NCBI RefSeq assembly: GCF_947179515.1
Contig: NC_067472.1
Location: 201,770,068-201,834,067 of the forward strand
Source: Apodemus sylvaticus
Lineage: Eukaryota > Chordata > Mammalia > Rodentia > Muridae
DNA length: 64,000 nt
Direction of reading: 5' to 3'
Shown here: one piece after another, positions 32,501 to 42,440 of the stretch
Numbering within the stretch: the stretch's first letter is position 1
Layout: each line of letters begins with the position of its first letter
Notes under the pieces: model-generated
Told to the model about the DNA's origin: nothing
Databases searched by the model: none
Seen by the model: the letters and a program-made list of their open reading frames with translations, nothing else
Program-made: the position numbers and the translations under genes

Positions 32501-35500
32501 GTGAGGGCTGAGCTGGCCTCCTCCAGCACATGTGAAGAGGAAAGGGCTCGCTTTGATGGGAGATCACGTGCATCAGACAGACAGGGTTGCATGCGCGTGC
32601 CCGCACACGAAAACACACACACACACCCCACCATGACTTGCAGGCAGCACCCGGGAGACCTCTGTTGAATCAGTCACTTTGTGCTGGTGTTAGCGGGTGT
32701 TCTGAGTGCCTGGGTTGAGATACACCCTGATACTTCCCACATGTAGGGGTCCATCAGGAAGATGGGGTGGGACTAAATGTCTGCGTCTTAGTTTCTTTGT
32801 GTGCAAAAGGAAGGCAGCCCTAGAAGCTGTCCCTTGGGAATCCTCGGGGAAATTTGAGCCACAAATCAATATGTCTTATTGTGACACGCTGCACAGCAGC
32901 TGTGTCCATCAGAGAAGGTGACAGCCCCTGGCTATGGTGACGCCATGAGTTGGAGAAAGAACCCCATAAGGAGGTGGCTGTGTTCCAAGGCTCTGGAGCC
33001 TAGGATTGCCTGGCAGCGAGCGAGCCTGGGGTACCTGCTTCCCTCAGCATTCACACCAGCTCTACCACAAAGGAACATACCCATGGCCATGGCCCTACCG
33101 TGATGACAAGGAAGGCCCAATGCTCGGTGCCTCATGCTTTCTGAACGTTCTCTAGACACTCGACTGCCAGAGGGCGGGGCCTGCCCAGCTCCAGTGCTGA
33201 CTAAGGCTTCTTATAAATATAAAAGTGGATTCTATCTGGAGCCCCCAGTTAATATTAAATATTTACCACAACAGTGACAGACACACAGAAGGTGCCCCAC
33301 ACACCCTGGTTACAGACACAGGTGGCCCAGCAGCCTGGCCAAGAGAGCAGAGGGTCCAGAAGGGTCGTCAGAAGCTCCAGTCTCTCTCCACAGACTCAAC
33401 ATCCCCCGGGGCAGACATCCTGGACCTGTGACCTGGATACAGTGGCCTCAGTTTCCCACATGGCACTACCTCCTCGCAGTGATGGTGACAGAGACACGGC
33501 TGAGGTCAGTGCTGGCCTGGGCAAGGGTCAATTAAGAATCTCCTGAGCTGAAAGGCCTGGAGTGGCAGGGTCAGGGGTCAGGGGTCAGGGGACAACAGAA
33601 TGCGGGGGGGGGGGGGGGGCCGGGGGGAGGAGGCAGGGACGGTGGGCCGAGGAAGAAGCCCCTACCCCAGCCGTCACACTGACATGGGGACAGCACAGCC
33701 TCCAAAGGCTCTTGGATATTCTGAGTCTCTTATTCTCCTGGAGGAGACAAAGCAGGAACCCTACTACCCCTGAGAACAGACCAGAGTGGCCAGTCACTCC
33801 GTTGACCATACATAGTGGTCACACGGTCGTGGGTGGGAAAAATAGGAAATACGTAAGGAGACCATGCTAGGAGCAATGCACCCCGTGCTGGGACATGTGA
33901 CATGCAGTAAGAGGCAAACATCAGTCGGGTTACACAGGCCCCTGTCCAGGGACAAATTCTGGACGTGAGGGGCTGAGTTTTTGATTCTCCCCGGGGCCTG
34001 TGCAGTTTCTAAAATCCCAGTCCTGACAAACCAAGACAAGTTGTCTGCCTCAGGTGCTGTTCTGAGGACCTGAGCACTTGACCTCTACAGGTAAAATTGC
34101 AAAAGTCCTTTTATGAAATGGAGTGTTTGCATATAGCCCACATACATTCTCCCACAGATCTCGCTTTATTTTGTTAAGGATAAAACCTAGCTCATCACTG
34201 TGTGATTCTGAGCAGGTGCTATTCTGTTGAGCCACGCCCACAACCCCTCACTGAAGCATTCTAGGCAGGGTCTCTTCCACTCAGCCACGCCCCTAGCCTC
34301 TCACTGGGGAATTCGGTTTTTTTTTGTTTGTTTGTTTGTTTGTTTTTTGTTTTGTTTTCCAGACAGGGTTTCTCTGTGTAGCCCTGGCTGTTCTCGAACT
34401 CACTCTGTAGATCAGACCAGCCTTGAACTCAGAAATCCACCTGCCTCTGCCTCCCAAGTGCTGGGATTAAAGGCGTGCACCACCACTGCCCAGCTCGCTG
34501 GGGATTCTAGGCAGGGTCTCTACCACTGAGCCACGCCCCCAGCTCCCTCACTGGGGGATTCTAGTCAGGAGCTCCTCTGCTGAACCAGACCCTAGCTTTC
34601 TTATAGACTATAAATACTTTCTATATGATTACAATGCTAATACAATGTAATTATTATATAGTTAAACCATACTGTTTAGGAAAAATTTGTAAAGTTTGTA
34701 AATAATCATTAGAGATGTAATTAATTATAAAGACGCCAGGCGGTGGTGGCGCACGCCTGTGATTTCTGAGTTCGAGGCCAGCCTGGTCTACAGAGTGAGT
34801 TCCAGGACAGCCAGGGCTACACAGAGAAACCCTATCTTGAAACAACCAAATCCAAAAAACAAAAAACAAAACAAAAAAAACTATAAAGACATCTCTGCGT
34901 CCAATTCCAGCACTTGGGAAGCGTAGGCTGGAGGGCCATGCGCTTGAGAGTCGAATAGTCTATAAATGAGATATCCTGACTCCAGGGAGGCCGAGGCCGA
35001 CTGGGGGCACAGCATGCAAACCAGACACAGGAGGACCCACAATCCTAGTACTTTCCAGGCAGAGGCAGGAGGATTACCAGAAGCCAGCCTGGCCTATACA
35101 GTGAAAACCTGCTTCAAGAACCACTCGGGTTGGGGCTGCGATACTCAGGGAAGAAAAGAGCAAAGATAACGAGGGAGCGCGCACGCGGTCTCTGCAGCAG
35201 GTCCTGAACTCGCACGCAGTCCTGGAAGCTCAAGCTGCCGTGAAGCCTATGAAATCCGGGAGGTTCCTGAGACGCGAGGCTCGGGCCACACTCCCACCAA
35301 ACTTATTATCTCAGTTGCAGGACCCCCCCCCCCCCGCCCCCAGCACGGACACAGCCGGTGGCAGCAGGAGCTACGAGGAGCGCCCCGGCAATTTTAAACT
35401 CTTTATTAGAGAGTCAGGTGACACAGAGCGGAGAGGAAGCAGGCTCCCCTCTTCCCAGGGCGCGCGCCTCTGCGCCACGCAGCCTCTTCGTGGCGTCCCT

Positions 35501-36089
35501 AGGGTGGCATGGAAGACAAGGGGAGGTTGATGGGAGTACGACACACAGGAAGGCAAAAGGGAACACATACGTGGTACATCTATTAGGGGTTACGATATTT
35601 GAGTGATCCCAGCGCTACCTTCCACATTACCGGGTTGCTCATTACTGGGGCGAATCCACACTAAAAACTCACTACGTGCTGGGGTGTAGCGCGATCAGCA
35701 CGCACTTTACCCCCGCACACAGGCAGCGGGACGGACCAGACGGGGTATGGTTAGGGTGCATTTTCTAAGAAGGAAACGGAAGGATAGGAGGATTAAGATG
35801 TTGAGTTGCACACTCAGTGGGTGGTGAGGCGAGTCCTCACCTGAGCCCAATAAGAGCCAATTACCCTAATTATCAACGGCGCCCCAGGACGAGGCCTGGA
35901 ACTGAGCGCCCTGTCCCGAGTCATCTCGCTCCGCCTCAGCAATGACCCGCCATAAGGCTCGATCGCACCCCATTTCTCCACCCCGAGCCACGGCGTGCCG
36001 CTCACCCCCGAGCCAGGGTCCGGGTCCGGGACCCACAGCTCCGCCACCATCTCGGTGTGCAGAAACTCGAATAGCACCGCGTCCGCCAT
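29563..36089 (-). CDS. Trappc6a: Trappc6a, trafficking protein particle complex subunit 6A
   Basis: Codes for a Bet3-family subunit of the TRAPP complex, a tether and Rab exchange factor for ER-Golgi and intra-Golgi vesicles. Six exons join in phase: 36006-36089, 31058-31125, 30789-30906, 30296-30379, 30114-30207 and 29563-29594. They give exactly 159 residues, the usual mammalian length, from MADAVLFEFLHTEMVAELW to KFQVVIQKS. Conserved family stretches include SLSVLEGLGFRVGQALGER, FLCRDLW, DSLRTNHQGTYVLQDNSFPL and FLAFTCGLL. Minus-strand AATAAA is at 29357-29362. It is divergent with Bloc1s3 across a roughly 350-bp promoter. Loss in mice is known to cause mosaic hypopigmentation. No broken residues are seen. 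Confidence 0.96.
30114..30207 (-). CDS. Trappc6a: Trappc6a exon 5
   Basis: A 94-bp exon between accccag and gtgagt, encoding FLAFTCGLLCGALHTLGFRS and LVTASVASLPA plus one base of Cys. Confidence 0.95.
30296..30379 (-). CDS. Trappc6a: Trappc6a exon 4
   Basis: Exactly 28 codons, GTYVLQDNSFPLLITMGSG to EEAPK, between ttgccag and gtatcg. Confidence 0.95.
30789..30906 (-). CDS. Trappc6a: Trappc6a exon 3
   Basis: A 118-bp exon between catccag and gtgcgt, encoding LPRETLAFREELDALKFLC to DSLRTNHQ. Confidence 0.95.
31058..31125 (-). CDS. Trappc6a: Trappc6a exon 2
   Basis: A 68-bp exon between cttctag and gtgaga, encoding GKKTSLSVLEGLGFRVGQAL and GE plus two bases of an Arg codon. Confidence 0.95.
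31938..32112 (+). mobile_element. B1 with internal (GGCAGA)n expansion
   Basis: The normal single aggcagaggcagg motif is expanded to about seven units before gtgggtctctgtgagtttaa. An AAAT-rich tail follows. Confidence 0.85.
32236..32375 (+). mobile_element. B1 SINE
   Basis: Sense copy to gcctgtctcgacaacaacaa, directly after a B3-like piece starting near 32113. Confidence 0.88.
34228..34600 (-). repeat. Same ID/B4-related tandem unit, split by a B1
   Basis: About three units in total, interrupted at about 34316-34495 by an antisense B1 flanked by near-identical ctcRctgggga(a)ttc. Confidence 0.85.
34316..34495 (-). mobile_element. B1 inserted in the ID/B4-type tandem array
   Basis: Antisense B1 with a T/GTTT-rich head, interrupting the repeat unit. 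Confidence 0.92.
34733..34882 (+). mobile_element. B1 with internal deletion
   Basis: gcgcacgcctgtg jumps directly to atttctgagttcgaggcc, losing about 36 bases of the usual body. Confidence 0.9.
34895..35120 (+). mobile_element. Old B1-type fragments
   Basis: ttccagcacttgggaagcgt and ccaggcagaggcaggaggat pieces. Confidence 0.5.
36006..36089 (-). CDS. Trappc6a: Trappc6a exon 1
   Basis: Twenty-eight codons, MADAVLFEFLHTEM to DPDPGSG, ending in phase 0 at donor gtgagc. The frame stays open into the intron as far as 35814. Confidence 0.95.
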
Positions 36090-36490
36090 GCGCCGCCTCG
36101 CGACCCCTAGGTAGGCCCGATCTGATTGGTGCTCCTATTTAGCCCCGCCCCCTTCTCGAAGGCGAGGGGCGGGCCCAGCGAGCCTCTTCCTGGGACCCTC
36201 GTGTTAATGTCTTCCGCCCTTACTTCGCTTCCTTCCCTGTTTCCGAGCCTTCAGACATCCGATTGGCTGAGTCTCTGATTCGTGTGAGGGTCCAAGTTTT
36301 AAAAAAAAGATAAACTCATGCGTTACACAGAATTTTTCTAAATAAATAAACTAAATGAGTAAACCCACAACACGGAAGCGACTTGCCTAACCGCTTTCCT
36401 ATTGGCCATACCCCGACTCACGTGACGCTAGGAGAGCGCGCCTGACTTCCGCCAGGCAGCGGACCTCGGGCGAGGAGCTTCGGAGACCTG
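36090..36490. promoter_or_regulatory. Bidirectional Trappc6a/Bloc1s3 promoter with MITF/TFEB-type E-box
   Basis: GC-rich DNA between two divergent genes. It holds a TCACGTGAC E-box at 36418-36426, a GC box (ccccgccccc, 36143-36152) and ATTGG (inverted CCAAT) motifs at 36125, 36262 and about 36402. No TATA box is obvious. The first Bloc1s3 exon probably ends at 36490, before a gtatgg donor. Confidence 0.75.
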
Positions 36491-37148
36491 GTATGGCCTC
36501 CCGGGACTCTGGTGCCGGTTGTTCTCGTTAAGTGACCCCTCGGGCGGTTGTCCGTTCAGGGTTTGCCCTGGCGCCTATGCGGCCTGTGCGAGCCGGCGTG
36601 GCGGACAGCGGAGGGTGTGGCCTGTGTGGGCGGACCCTGGGAACCCATGGTTACAAAGCTTTTAACACTTATTTTATATTGTCAGTATTGAGGCAAGGTC
36701 TCACTATGTATGTAGTGCTGGATGGCCTGGCGTTATTGTAGATCAGGCTGATCTCGATCTCAGAGATCTTCCTGCCTCTCCTCCGGTGCAGGGAATCAAA
36801 GGCCTTATTATGTTGTTTAATGTATACGTACGCGTGCGTCCCCTAGCACGCGTGTAGAACTCAGAGGACAACTTTACGGGCTTCGGTTCACTCCTTCCAC
36901 CGTGTGGGTCCTGGGTTCGAACTCTTGGCGTCAGGCTTGACTGCAAGCGCCTTTTCCCAGCTGAGCCATCTCTCAGGACCCAGTTCCAAGGCTTTGCCTT
37001 GGTTTCCCCGGTGTGCACACGAATGATACCGAGATGCACAATTCCAACCTATGTGTACACAAGGGGAAACTGAGGCCAAGCCAGGGCTCGCCGGGGATGG
37101 CGGGGAAGGGGCTCAGGACCTCACGTCCGCTCATCTCCTCTTCTCCAG
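36491..37148 (+). other. Bloc1s3 presumed 5' intron
   Basis: Between a gtatgg donor and the ttctccag acceptor. Contains an old B1/B3-like antisense patch at about 36680-36990. Confidence 0.5.
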
Positions 37149-37157
37149 CTCCGTGTC

Positions 37158-37745
37158 ATGGCGTCGTCCCAGGGTCGGCGGAGAAGGCTGGGGACGGTGG
37201 TACCTGGGGAAGCGGCGGAGACCGACTCGGAGCTGTCTGCGTCCTCGTCGGAGGAGGAGCTCTACCTGGGTCCGTCGGGCCCTACGCGCGGCCGCCCCAC
37301 GGGGCTGCGTGTGGCCGGGGAGGCGGCGGAGACCGACTCGGAGCCCGAGCCCGAGCCCGCGGCCGCGCCGGGAGACCTGCCCCCGCTCGTGGTGCAGCGC
37401 GACGCGGTGGAGACGTGGGGCACGGAGGAGACGCCGGCCATGGCGCCCGCGCGCTCGCTGCTGCAGCTCCGCTTGGCCGAGAGCCAGACGCGCCTGGACC
37501 ACGACGTGGCGGCTGCGGTGAGCGGCGTGTACCGCCGCGCGGGTCGCGATGTGGCCGCCCTGGCCGGGAGGCTGGCGGCCGCTCAGGCCACCGGGTTGGC
37601 AGCCGCCCACAGCGTGCGTCTGGCGCGCGGGGACCTCTGCGCGCTCGCCGAGCGCCTGGACATCGTGGCTGGCTGTCGCCTGCTACCGGACATTCGAGGG
37701 GTGCCGGGCGTCGAGCCCGAGCAGGACCCGGGGCCGAGAGCCTAG
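37158..37745 (+). CDS. Bloc1s3: Bloc1s3, biogenesis of lysosome-related organelles complex 1 subunit 3
   Basis: Codes for the BLOC-1 subunit mutated in mouse reduced pigmentation and human Hermansky-Pudlak syndrome 8. The complex acts on endosomes to sort cargo to melanosomes and platelet dense granules. One coding exon of 195 codons begins ten bases into an exon that starts at 37149 after ttctccag, so at least one 5' non-coding exon exists. The N-terminal half is acidic and disordered, with two copies of GEAAETDSE (near residues 17 and 53). The C-terminal half is a helical, Ala/Leu/Arg-rich coiled-coil region (LLQLRLAESQTRLDHDVAAA). GC content is extreme and overlapping frames are artefacts. 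Length and sequence match the family; nothing is broken. Confidence 0.96.
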   Translation: MASSQGRRRRLGTVVPGEAAETDSELSASSSEEELYLGPSGPTRGRPTGLRVAGEAAETDSEPEPEPAAAPGDLPPLVVQRDAVETWGTEETPAMAPARSLLQLRLAESQTRLDHDVAAAVSGVYRRAGRDVAALAGRLAAAQATGLAAAHSVRLARGDLCALAERLDIVAGCRLLPDIRGVPGVEPEQDPGPRA

Positions 37746-38234
37746 GCTGTCACTGTGCCCCCCACCTGACTCTGCCTCGCGGTGGACACGCGCACGGCCT
37801 GCGGCTTCTGACTCTGTCTTTGTTCCTGGGTCACCGAGGCCTCCAAGGCGTGGCAGCGTTTGATCGATGCCGACGGAAGCCGAATCTTCATTGGTTTGGC
37901 CGGATGACATTCTTGGCGCAGTTCTGGGATCCCCAACCCGAGACTCGGCCCAGGTTCTGTGGCTAAGTAGCCCAGCCCCCACCCCCTCCCTCTGGGCCTG
38001 TTTCCTGAATCCAGCTAGACCCCTAGGCAGGGCGGCGTTTGCTTTCTTTTTTTGAACCTCTCTGAGTTTAGGTTTTGGGGGGTGGCGGTGACCCTCTAGT
38101 ATACATCCCTAAATGACGGTCACTCCCGATCCGAGGACACCTTCCTCTTACACGTACGCCTCCTACACACAGGTCCGTGGCCAGATGCAGACCCACCTAG
38201 GTGGTAACCCTAACTCTCGGCGTTTGGGTTCAGG

Positions 38235-38249
38235 CAGCGCCCCCTGGTG
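38235..38249 (-). promoter_or_regulatory. Candidate CTCF site
   Basis: Plus-strand CAGCGCCCCCTGGTG is the reverse complement of CACCAGGGGGCGCTG, a close match to the CTCF core. It sits in non-SINE sequence 500 bp beyond the Bloc1s3 stop. Confidence 0.5.
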
Positions 38250-38398
38250 TTTGATCGCTATAGGGACCTGGCTCCACAAGTGTTGGCTTCCTGACCTCTG
38301 GGCGCCGAGGATAGCTGGTTCTTTTTGCCTGTTTGGGTTCGGCTGTTAGTCTCTGTCTTAATGAGGAGTCTCTGACCTTATGTGGAAGGGAGCTTGGG

Positions 38399-38495
38399 TG
38401 GTGGGAGAGACTGTAGCTCAGCGATGTTGTGTATGCTTAGTGCGGGCACTCCAGGCGTGGGTTCAATTCCTAGTACCACCCTGCGCCAAAAGAAA
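38399..38495 (+). mobile_element. ID/B4-like SINE
   Basis: tgtagctcagcgatgttg (A box) and gggttcaattcctag (B box), tRNA-derived. Confidence 0.7.
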
Positions 38496-38577
38496 CAAAG
38501 AATCTAGAGCATTCTTAGACGCCTGTGCCTCCTTTTAAAGATGTACCCCCCTTAATTCTAACTTCCTGCTAATTTTT

Positions 38578-38765
38578 TTGTTGTTGTTGGGTTTTTTGTT
38601 TGTTTTTGTTTTTTTGTTTTGTTTTTCGAGACAGGGTTTCTCTGTGTAGCCCTGGCTGTCCTGGAACTCATTCTCTAGACCAGGCTGGCCTCGAACTGAG
38701 AAATCCACCTGCCTCTGCCGCCTGAGTGCTGGGATTACAGGAGTGCGCCACCACTGCCCGGCTGC
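38578..38765 (-). mobile_element. B1 SINE
   Basis: Antisense full-length copy with a GTTT-rich head. Confidence 0.93.
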
Positions 38766-38814
38766 TATTTTTTAAATTGTTTTTAAATCAACTAGAGTCA
38801 GGGTTTTGATTGAA

Positions 38815-38972
38815 AATTTGAGAGGCAGTGACTGCTCTTCCAAAGGTCCTAAGTTCAAATCCCAGCAACCACATGGTAGCTCACAACCATCTGTAATGAG
38901 ATCTGACGCCGTCTTCTGGAGTGTCTGAAGACAGCTATAGTGCACTCACAAATAATAAATAAATCTTTTAAA
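38815..38972 (+). mobile_element. B2 SINE, 5'-truncated
   Basis: gtgactgctcttccaaaggt to a tail with AATAAATAAA. Confidence 0.92.
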
Positions 38973-38994
38973 AAGGAAAAGAAAAGGAAATTAG

Positions 38995-39085
38995 GGGTGG
39001 AGATTGGGGATTTAGCTCAGTGTTACAGTCCTTGCCTAGCAAGTGCAGGGCCCTGGGTTTGGTCCTCAGCTCAAAAAAACAAACA
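38995..39085 (+). mobile_element. ID SINE
   Basis: ttggggatttagctcagtgt, cttgcctagcaagtgcaggg and ggtcctcagctc then an A-rich tail. Confidence 0.93.
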
Positions 39086-39134
39086 AAAAACAAACCCCTC
39101 CCCTCCTGGAAAACAAAACAAGCAACTGGTGCTG

Positions 39135-39255
39135 TCAGGCAGTGGTGGCACACACCTCAGTCCAAGCCCTAACTGGGCGGAAGCAGGAGACCAGTCTGGT
39201 CTACAGAGCAAGTTCCAGAATGGCCAGTGCCACAGAGAAACCCTATCTCAGTTTT
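39135..39255 (+). mobile_element. B1 SINE, diverged
   Basis: caggcagtggtggcacacac to agagaaaccctatctcag. Confidence 0.8.
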
Positions 39256-39269
39256 ACAAAAGAAAAAAA

Positions 39270-39495
39270 AGTGTGTGTAGATTGTGTGTGTGTGTGTGTG
39301 TTTGCAGGTGTGTTTGCCCAGTATGTGTGCGGTATGCAGGTGTGCCTACATGTTCAGGTGTGTCCATGTGTATGTGAGCAGGTGTGCTCACATATGTAGA
39401 TCTTCCTGTGTATAAACAGGTGTGTGCGCACACATGCAAGTGTGCCTGGCTGTGCAGATGTGTGAGCGGCTGTGCTTGTGCATGTCAGGGCCTGT
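39270..39495 (+). repeat. Degenerate (TG)n
   Basis: TG-rich run with a pure core at about 39284-39301. Confidence 0.8.
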
Positions 39496-39499
39496 GTGT

Positions 39500-40965
39500 G
39501 ACAGGTGATGTACAAGGCTGCTCTAAGCCTATCCTCTCCAGAAGCTCTGCTGTTCCGCTGGTAAGAGACCACCTCAGAATGGGCTGTTGACCTTCCAGTT
39601 CCCTTTGGGGGAGCCACCTCACCTGAGGGTCCGGCCACACCTACCAAGCAGTTGTTTACAGCTCTGCCCTAACTCCACCTGTGCCAGGGACTGGGTAGAT
39701 CGGGGCTCCATGGACACAGCCACATGCAGGCCGTCCCTACTGTGTGCATACCTTCCACAGCCACGTGCGGGCCATCCCTACTGTGTGCATACCTTCCACA
39801 GCGACATGCAGACCATCCCTACTGTGTGCATACCTGCTCTTCACCCCTCACTCACCCTTGCTCCATAACATGTGGGACCCTGGAGAGCCTGAGGGGTGGT
39901 AGGAGCTCCCCGGCACCAGGCCCCTCACTAGCAGCAGCCCCCCAGGGAGCTGTGGCCTTCAGTCACGTAGGCTCAAGAGAGATCTCCATTATAATGAGGC
40001 ACCTAAAGGCCTGGAGGCTTAACCGGGAAGCTCTCCTTCCCAGACTCTCCTCCCTGCAGAAAGACTTTAACCTCTGGCCCGCCCTACACATCCACTTTCT
40101 ACCTTGACTATAAATGCCTTAAAACCGTGGCCTGCCTCTTTTCATCGGGATCCGCTGTGGGGGCCTTGGAGCAGGCCTTTGCCTACAGAGCCGCCATCCT
40201 GTCTCCTGTAGAAGGTCTGTCTGCGCTCAGCTGTGATGACCACAAGCTAAGGACCCGCCGGAGCTGCCCCTCCCCACGCCCCGGGCTAGGTCCAGCCCGC
40301 TGGCCCCATTCCATTCTTAGCTCTTCCACAACTTTCAGCCCCTGGGTGTCCAAGAGCCTGGGGACTCCATGGCCACAGCCTCATCACAGGCCTGGGGACC
40401 CCTGAGGCAGTCCTGGCTGGCTGCGCCTCAGACTGTGCTGTCCCATGGGGCAAGCTTGGTCAAAACTTCTTTGTCCCGCTTGCCCCTGCGCCCCGTGGTG
40501 GAGCGGACATGGGGCCTACAGTAATTAAGCCTAATAAATTCTGTGGTTCCCCTGGATAAACTTTGGTGGACAGCGGCTCCATTTGTCACTGGGACTGTGG
40601 GGTGGGGGACAGACACTGATTAGTGTCCCCCAGGAAGGGGTTGGAGGACGAGGTTGACACCCTCAGTCTGCAGCATTGGTGTTATTGTTCCGCTTCTTCC
40701 TTGGGACAGTCTCTCACCAAGCCTGGTCCTCAGGGTCCCTGGCTGAGCCGGGAGCCCTCTCCCTAACGGGGCAATGCTGCAGGCCAGCCCGCCCCAGCTC
40801 CTCCAGTCTCTGCCCCACAGGGCTGTGGTTCTAACCAGCTGGCCGCCCTCGAGTCTCCGGGATCCTCCAGGTCCCAGCCCGCAGGATAGGGAGCTCCAGG
40901 CGCGCACTGCCCCGCCCGGCTGGGGACGGGAGCTCAGGCTGAGGCGTCTCCCCAGTTCACTGATT
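39500..40965. other. Intergenic, low-repeat
   Basis: Short internal direct repeats (ccatccctactgtgtgcata, three copies at about 39730-39830) and a TATAAA-like site near 40110. No gene is supported. It could be an old LTR or simply unique sequence. Confidence 0.35.
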
Positions 40966-40982
40966 AAGGAATCCTAATATAA

Positions 40983-41126
40983 GTCGGGCGGTGGTGGCGC
41001 ACGCCTGTAATCCCAGCACTTGGGAGGCAGAGGCAGGCGGATTTCTGAGTTCAAGGCCAGCCTGGTCTACAGAGTGAGTTCCAGGACAGCCAGGACTACA
41101 CAGAGAAACCCTGTCTCGAAAGAAAA

Positions 41127-41169
<43 letters not shown>

Positions 41170-41259
41170 GCACACGCACGCACACGCGCGCGCACACACA
41201 CACACACAACCAAATCCATAAAAAAAAAAACAAACGAAAAACAAGAACAAACAAACAAA
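40983..41259 (+). mobile_element. B1 with (CA)n tail and target-site duplication
   Basis: Full-length B1 to 41120, then (CA)n with CG interruptions and an A-rich end. Flanks ggaatcctaatata and ggaatcccaatata enclose the whole unit. Confidence 0.93.
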
Positions 41260-41289
41260 GGAATCCCAATATAGACCTTAAGCATGATG

Positions 41290-41600
41290 GTAAGAGAATA
41301 CGCAGGCAGGAGCATGCCTGTGGGTTTCCCTAAGAGTTGCAGTTGGTTGTCCACTTGAGAACCTTTGGGATTAGCCAGGAGATCACCTCTGGGCATGCCT
41401 GTGGGGATTAGCTCAATCTCCTTAACTGAAGCAGGAAGATTTGCCCGCTTCACTTGGCGCCATTGGAGAAAGGGCCTGAGCCGCCCTCTGGAGAAAGGAA
41501 AGGAACTGGCCTTCATCTCTCTCTGCTTCCTGTTGTGGATGTAACGTGACCAACTACGGCAAGCTCCTCTCACCTGGGCCTTTCCTCCCGGGGGACTCCA
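41290..41600 (+). mobile_element. Possible URR1-like rodent hAT DNA-transposon remnant
   Basis: ttaactgaagcaggaagatt and ctctctgcttcctgttgtgg recall the rodent URR1 family. This is recognition from memory of a diverged copy. Confidence 0.35.
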
Positions 41601-41941
41601 CCCTCAGACCGGGAGCCGGTCAGGTCCAGCCAGGGCATACGGCACGAAAGGCAGGGGACCGGAAGGCGGTTCTCAGGCGAATTCACTGGGCCCGGGGATC
41701 AAGGCAAGGGGGGTCACCGTGGAGCGAGTTGGAGGAGAAGGACAGAGAGGAAGAGAGGAAGAGAGAGAAAGGGAAGACCAAAATGTCTGGATTATATAGG
41801 GAGGAGCTCCTGGAGGAAGGGGAGCCAGCCCCCAGGCTGGAAAGTTCAGGGTTGGGGGCAGCGTATGCCAGTTAAGGACTGAAGGATGCTGGGAAAACCT
41901 GGAGGCCAGGTCTGCTTTGGGATGTAAAATATATACCTCAC

Positions 41942-42118
41942 GGGGCTGGAGAGATGGCTCAGCGGCTAAGAGCACCGACTGTTCTTTCAAAGGTCCTGAG
42001 TTCAAATCCCAGCAACCACATTGTGGCTCACAACCATCCGTAATGAGATCTGGCTTCCTCTTCTGGAGTGTCTGAAGATAGCTACAGTGTACTTACATAT
42101 ATTAAATAAAAAAAAAAA
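41942..42118 (+). mobile_element. B2 SINE
   Basis: ggggctggagagatggctca to tacagtgtacttacatatat and an A tail. Confidence 0.94.
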
Positions 42119-42329
42119 TATGTACCTCAGCCCCTTGTCTCAGGGTCTGAAATCAAAAAAAGAAGAAAAAAAGCCCTTTATCAAGGCATCTTATTGCTGG
42201 AAAAGAAAGACAGTCGTCGCCGCACCGTGCGCTTTAGCTACCTTCTTTAAGGTTCTCTTCCTTCACCTGCACACATGGGGAAGTCATGGAAAAAGAGGCA
42301 GTGGGGTCTTGTGTGGCTTTGAGATAGGG

Positions 42330-42440
42330 TCCTCATATGTTCAAATGCACCGTGTAGCCCAACGGACCACAAACTCTCAGCAGTCCTCCTGCCTCAGCAG
42401 CCCAAGTGCTGGACTGATTGTAGGCGTGACCCATCCATCC
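42330..42440 (-). mobile_element. Old B1 fragment
   Basis: Diverged antisense piece ending in cccaagtgctggactgattg. Confidence 0.5.

Larger units (their letters stand above)
31126..36005 (-). other. Trappc6a intron 1
   Basis: A 4.9-kb intron with B1, B3 and ID/B4-type repeats between about 31840 and 35120. Low-repeat patches at 31130-31700 and 32700-34000 show no exon. Confidence 0.7.
37746..38975 (+). other. Bloc1s3: Bloc1s3 presumed 3' UTR
   Basis: No AATAAA or ATTAAA is seen between the stop and 38953. The first AATAAA copies are at 38954-38963, in the tail of a same-strand B2 SINE. The true end of the transcript is not established. Confidence 0.4.

Noticed and set aside
37013..37966. 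317-codon plus-strand frame overlapping Bloc1s3
   Set aside because: An alternative frame of GC-rich Bloc1s3; the 195-codon frame matches the known protein exactly in length.
38399..38495. tRNA-like sequence
   Set aside because: A and B boxes are present but the cloverleaf does not close, and it matches ID/B4 SINE structure.
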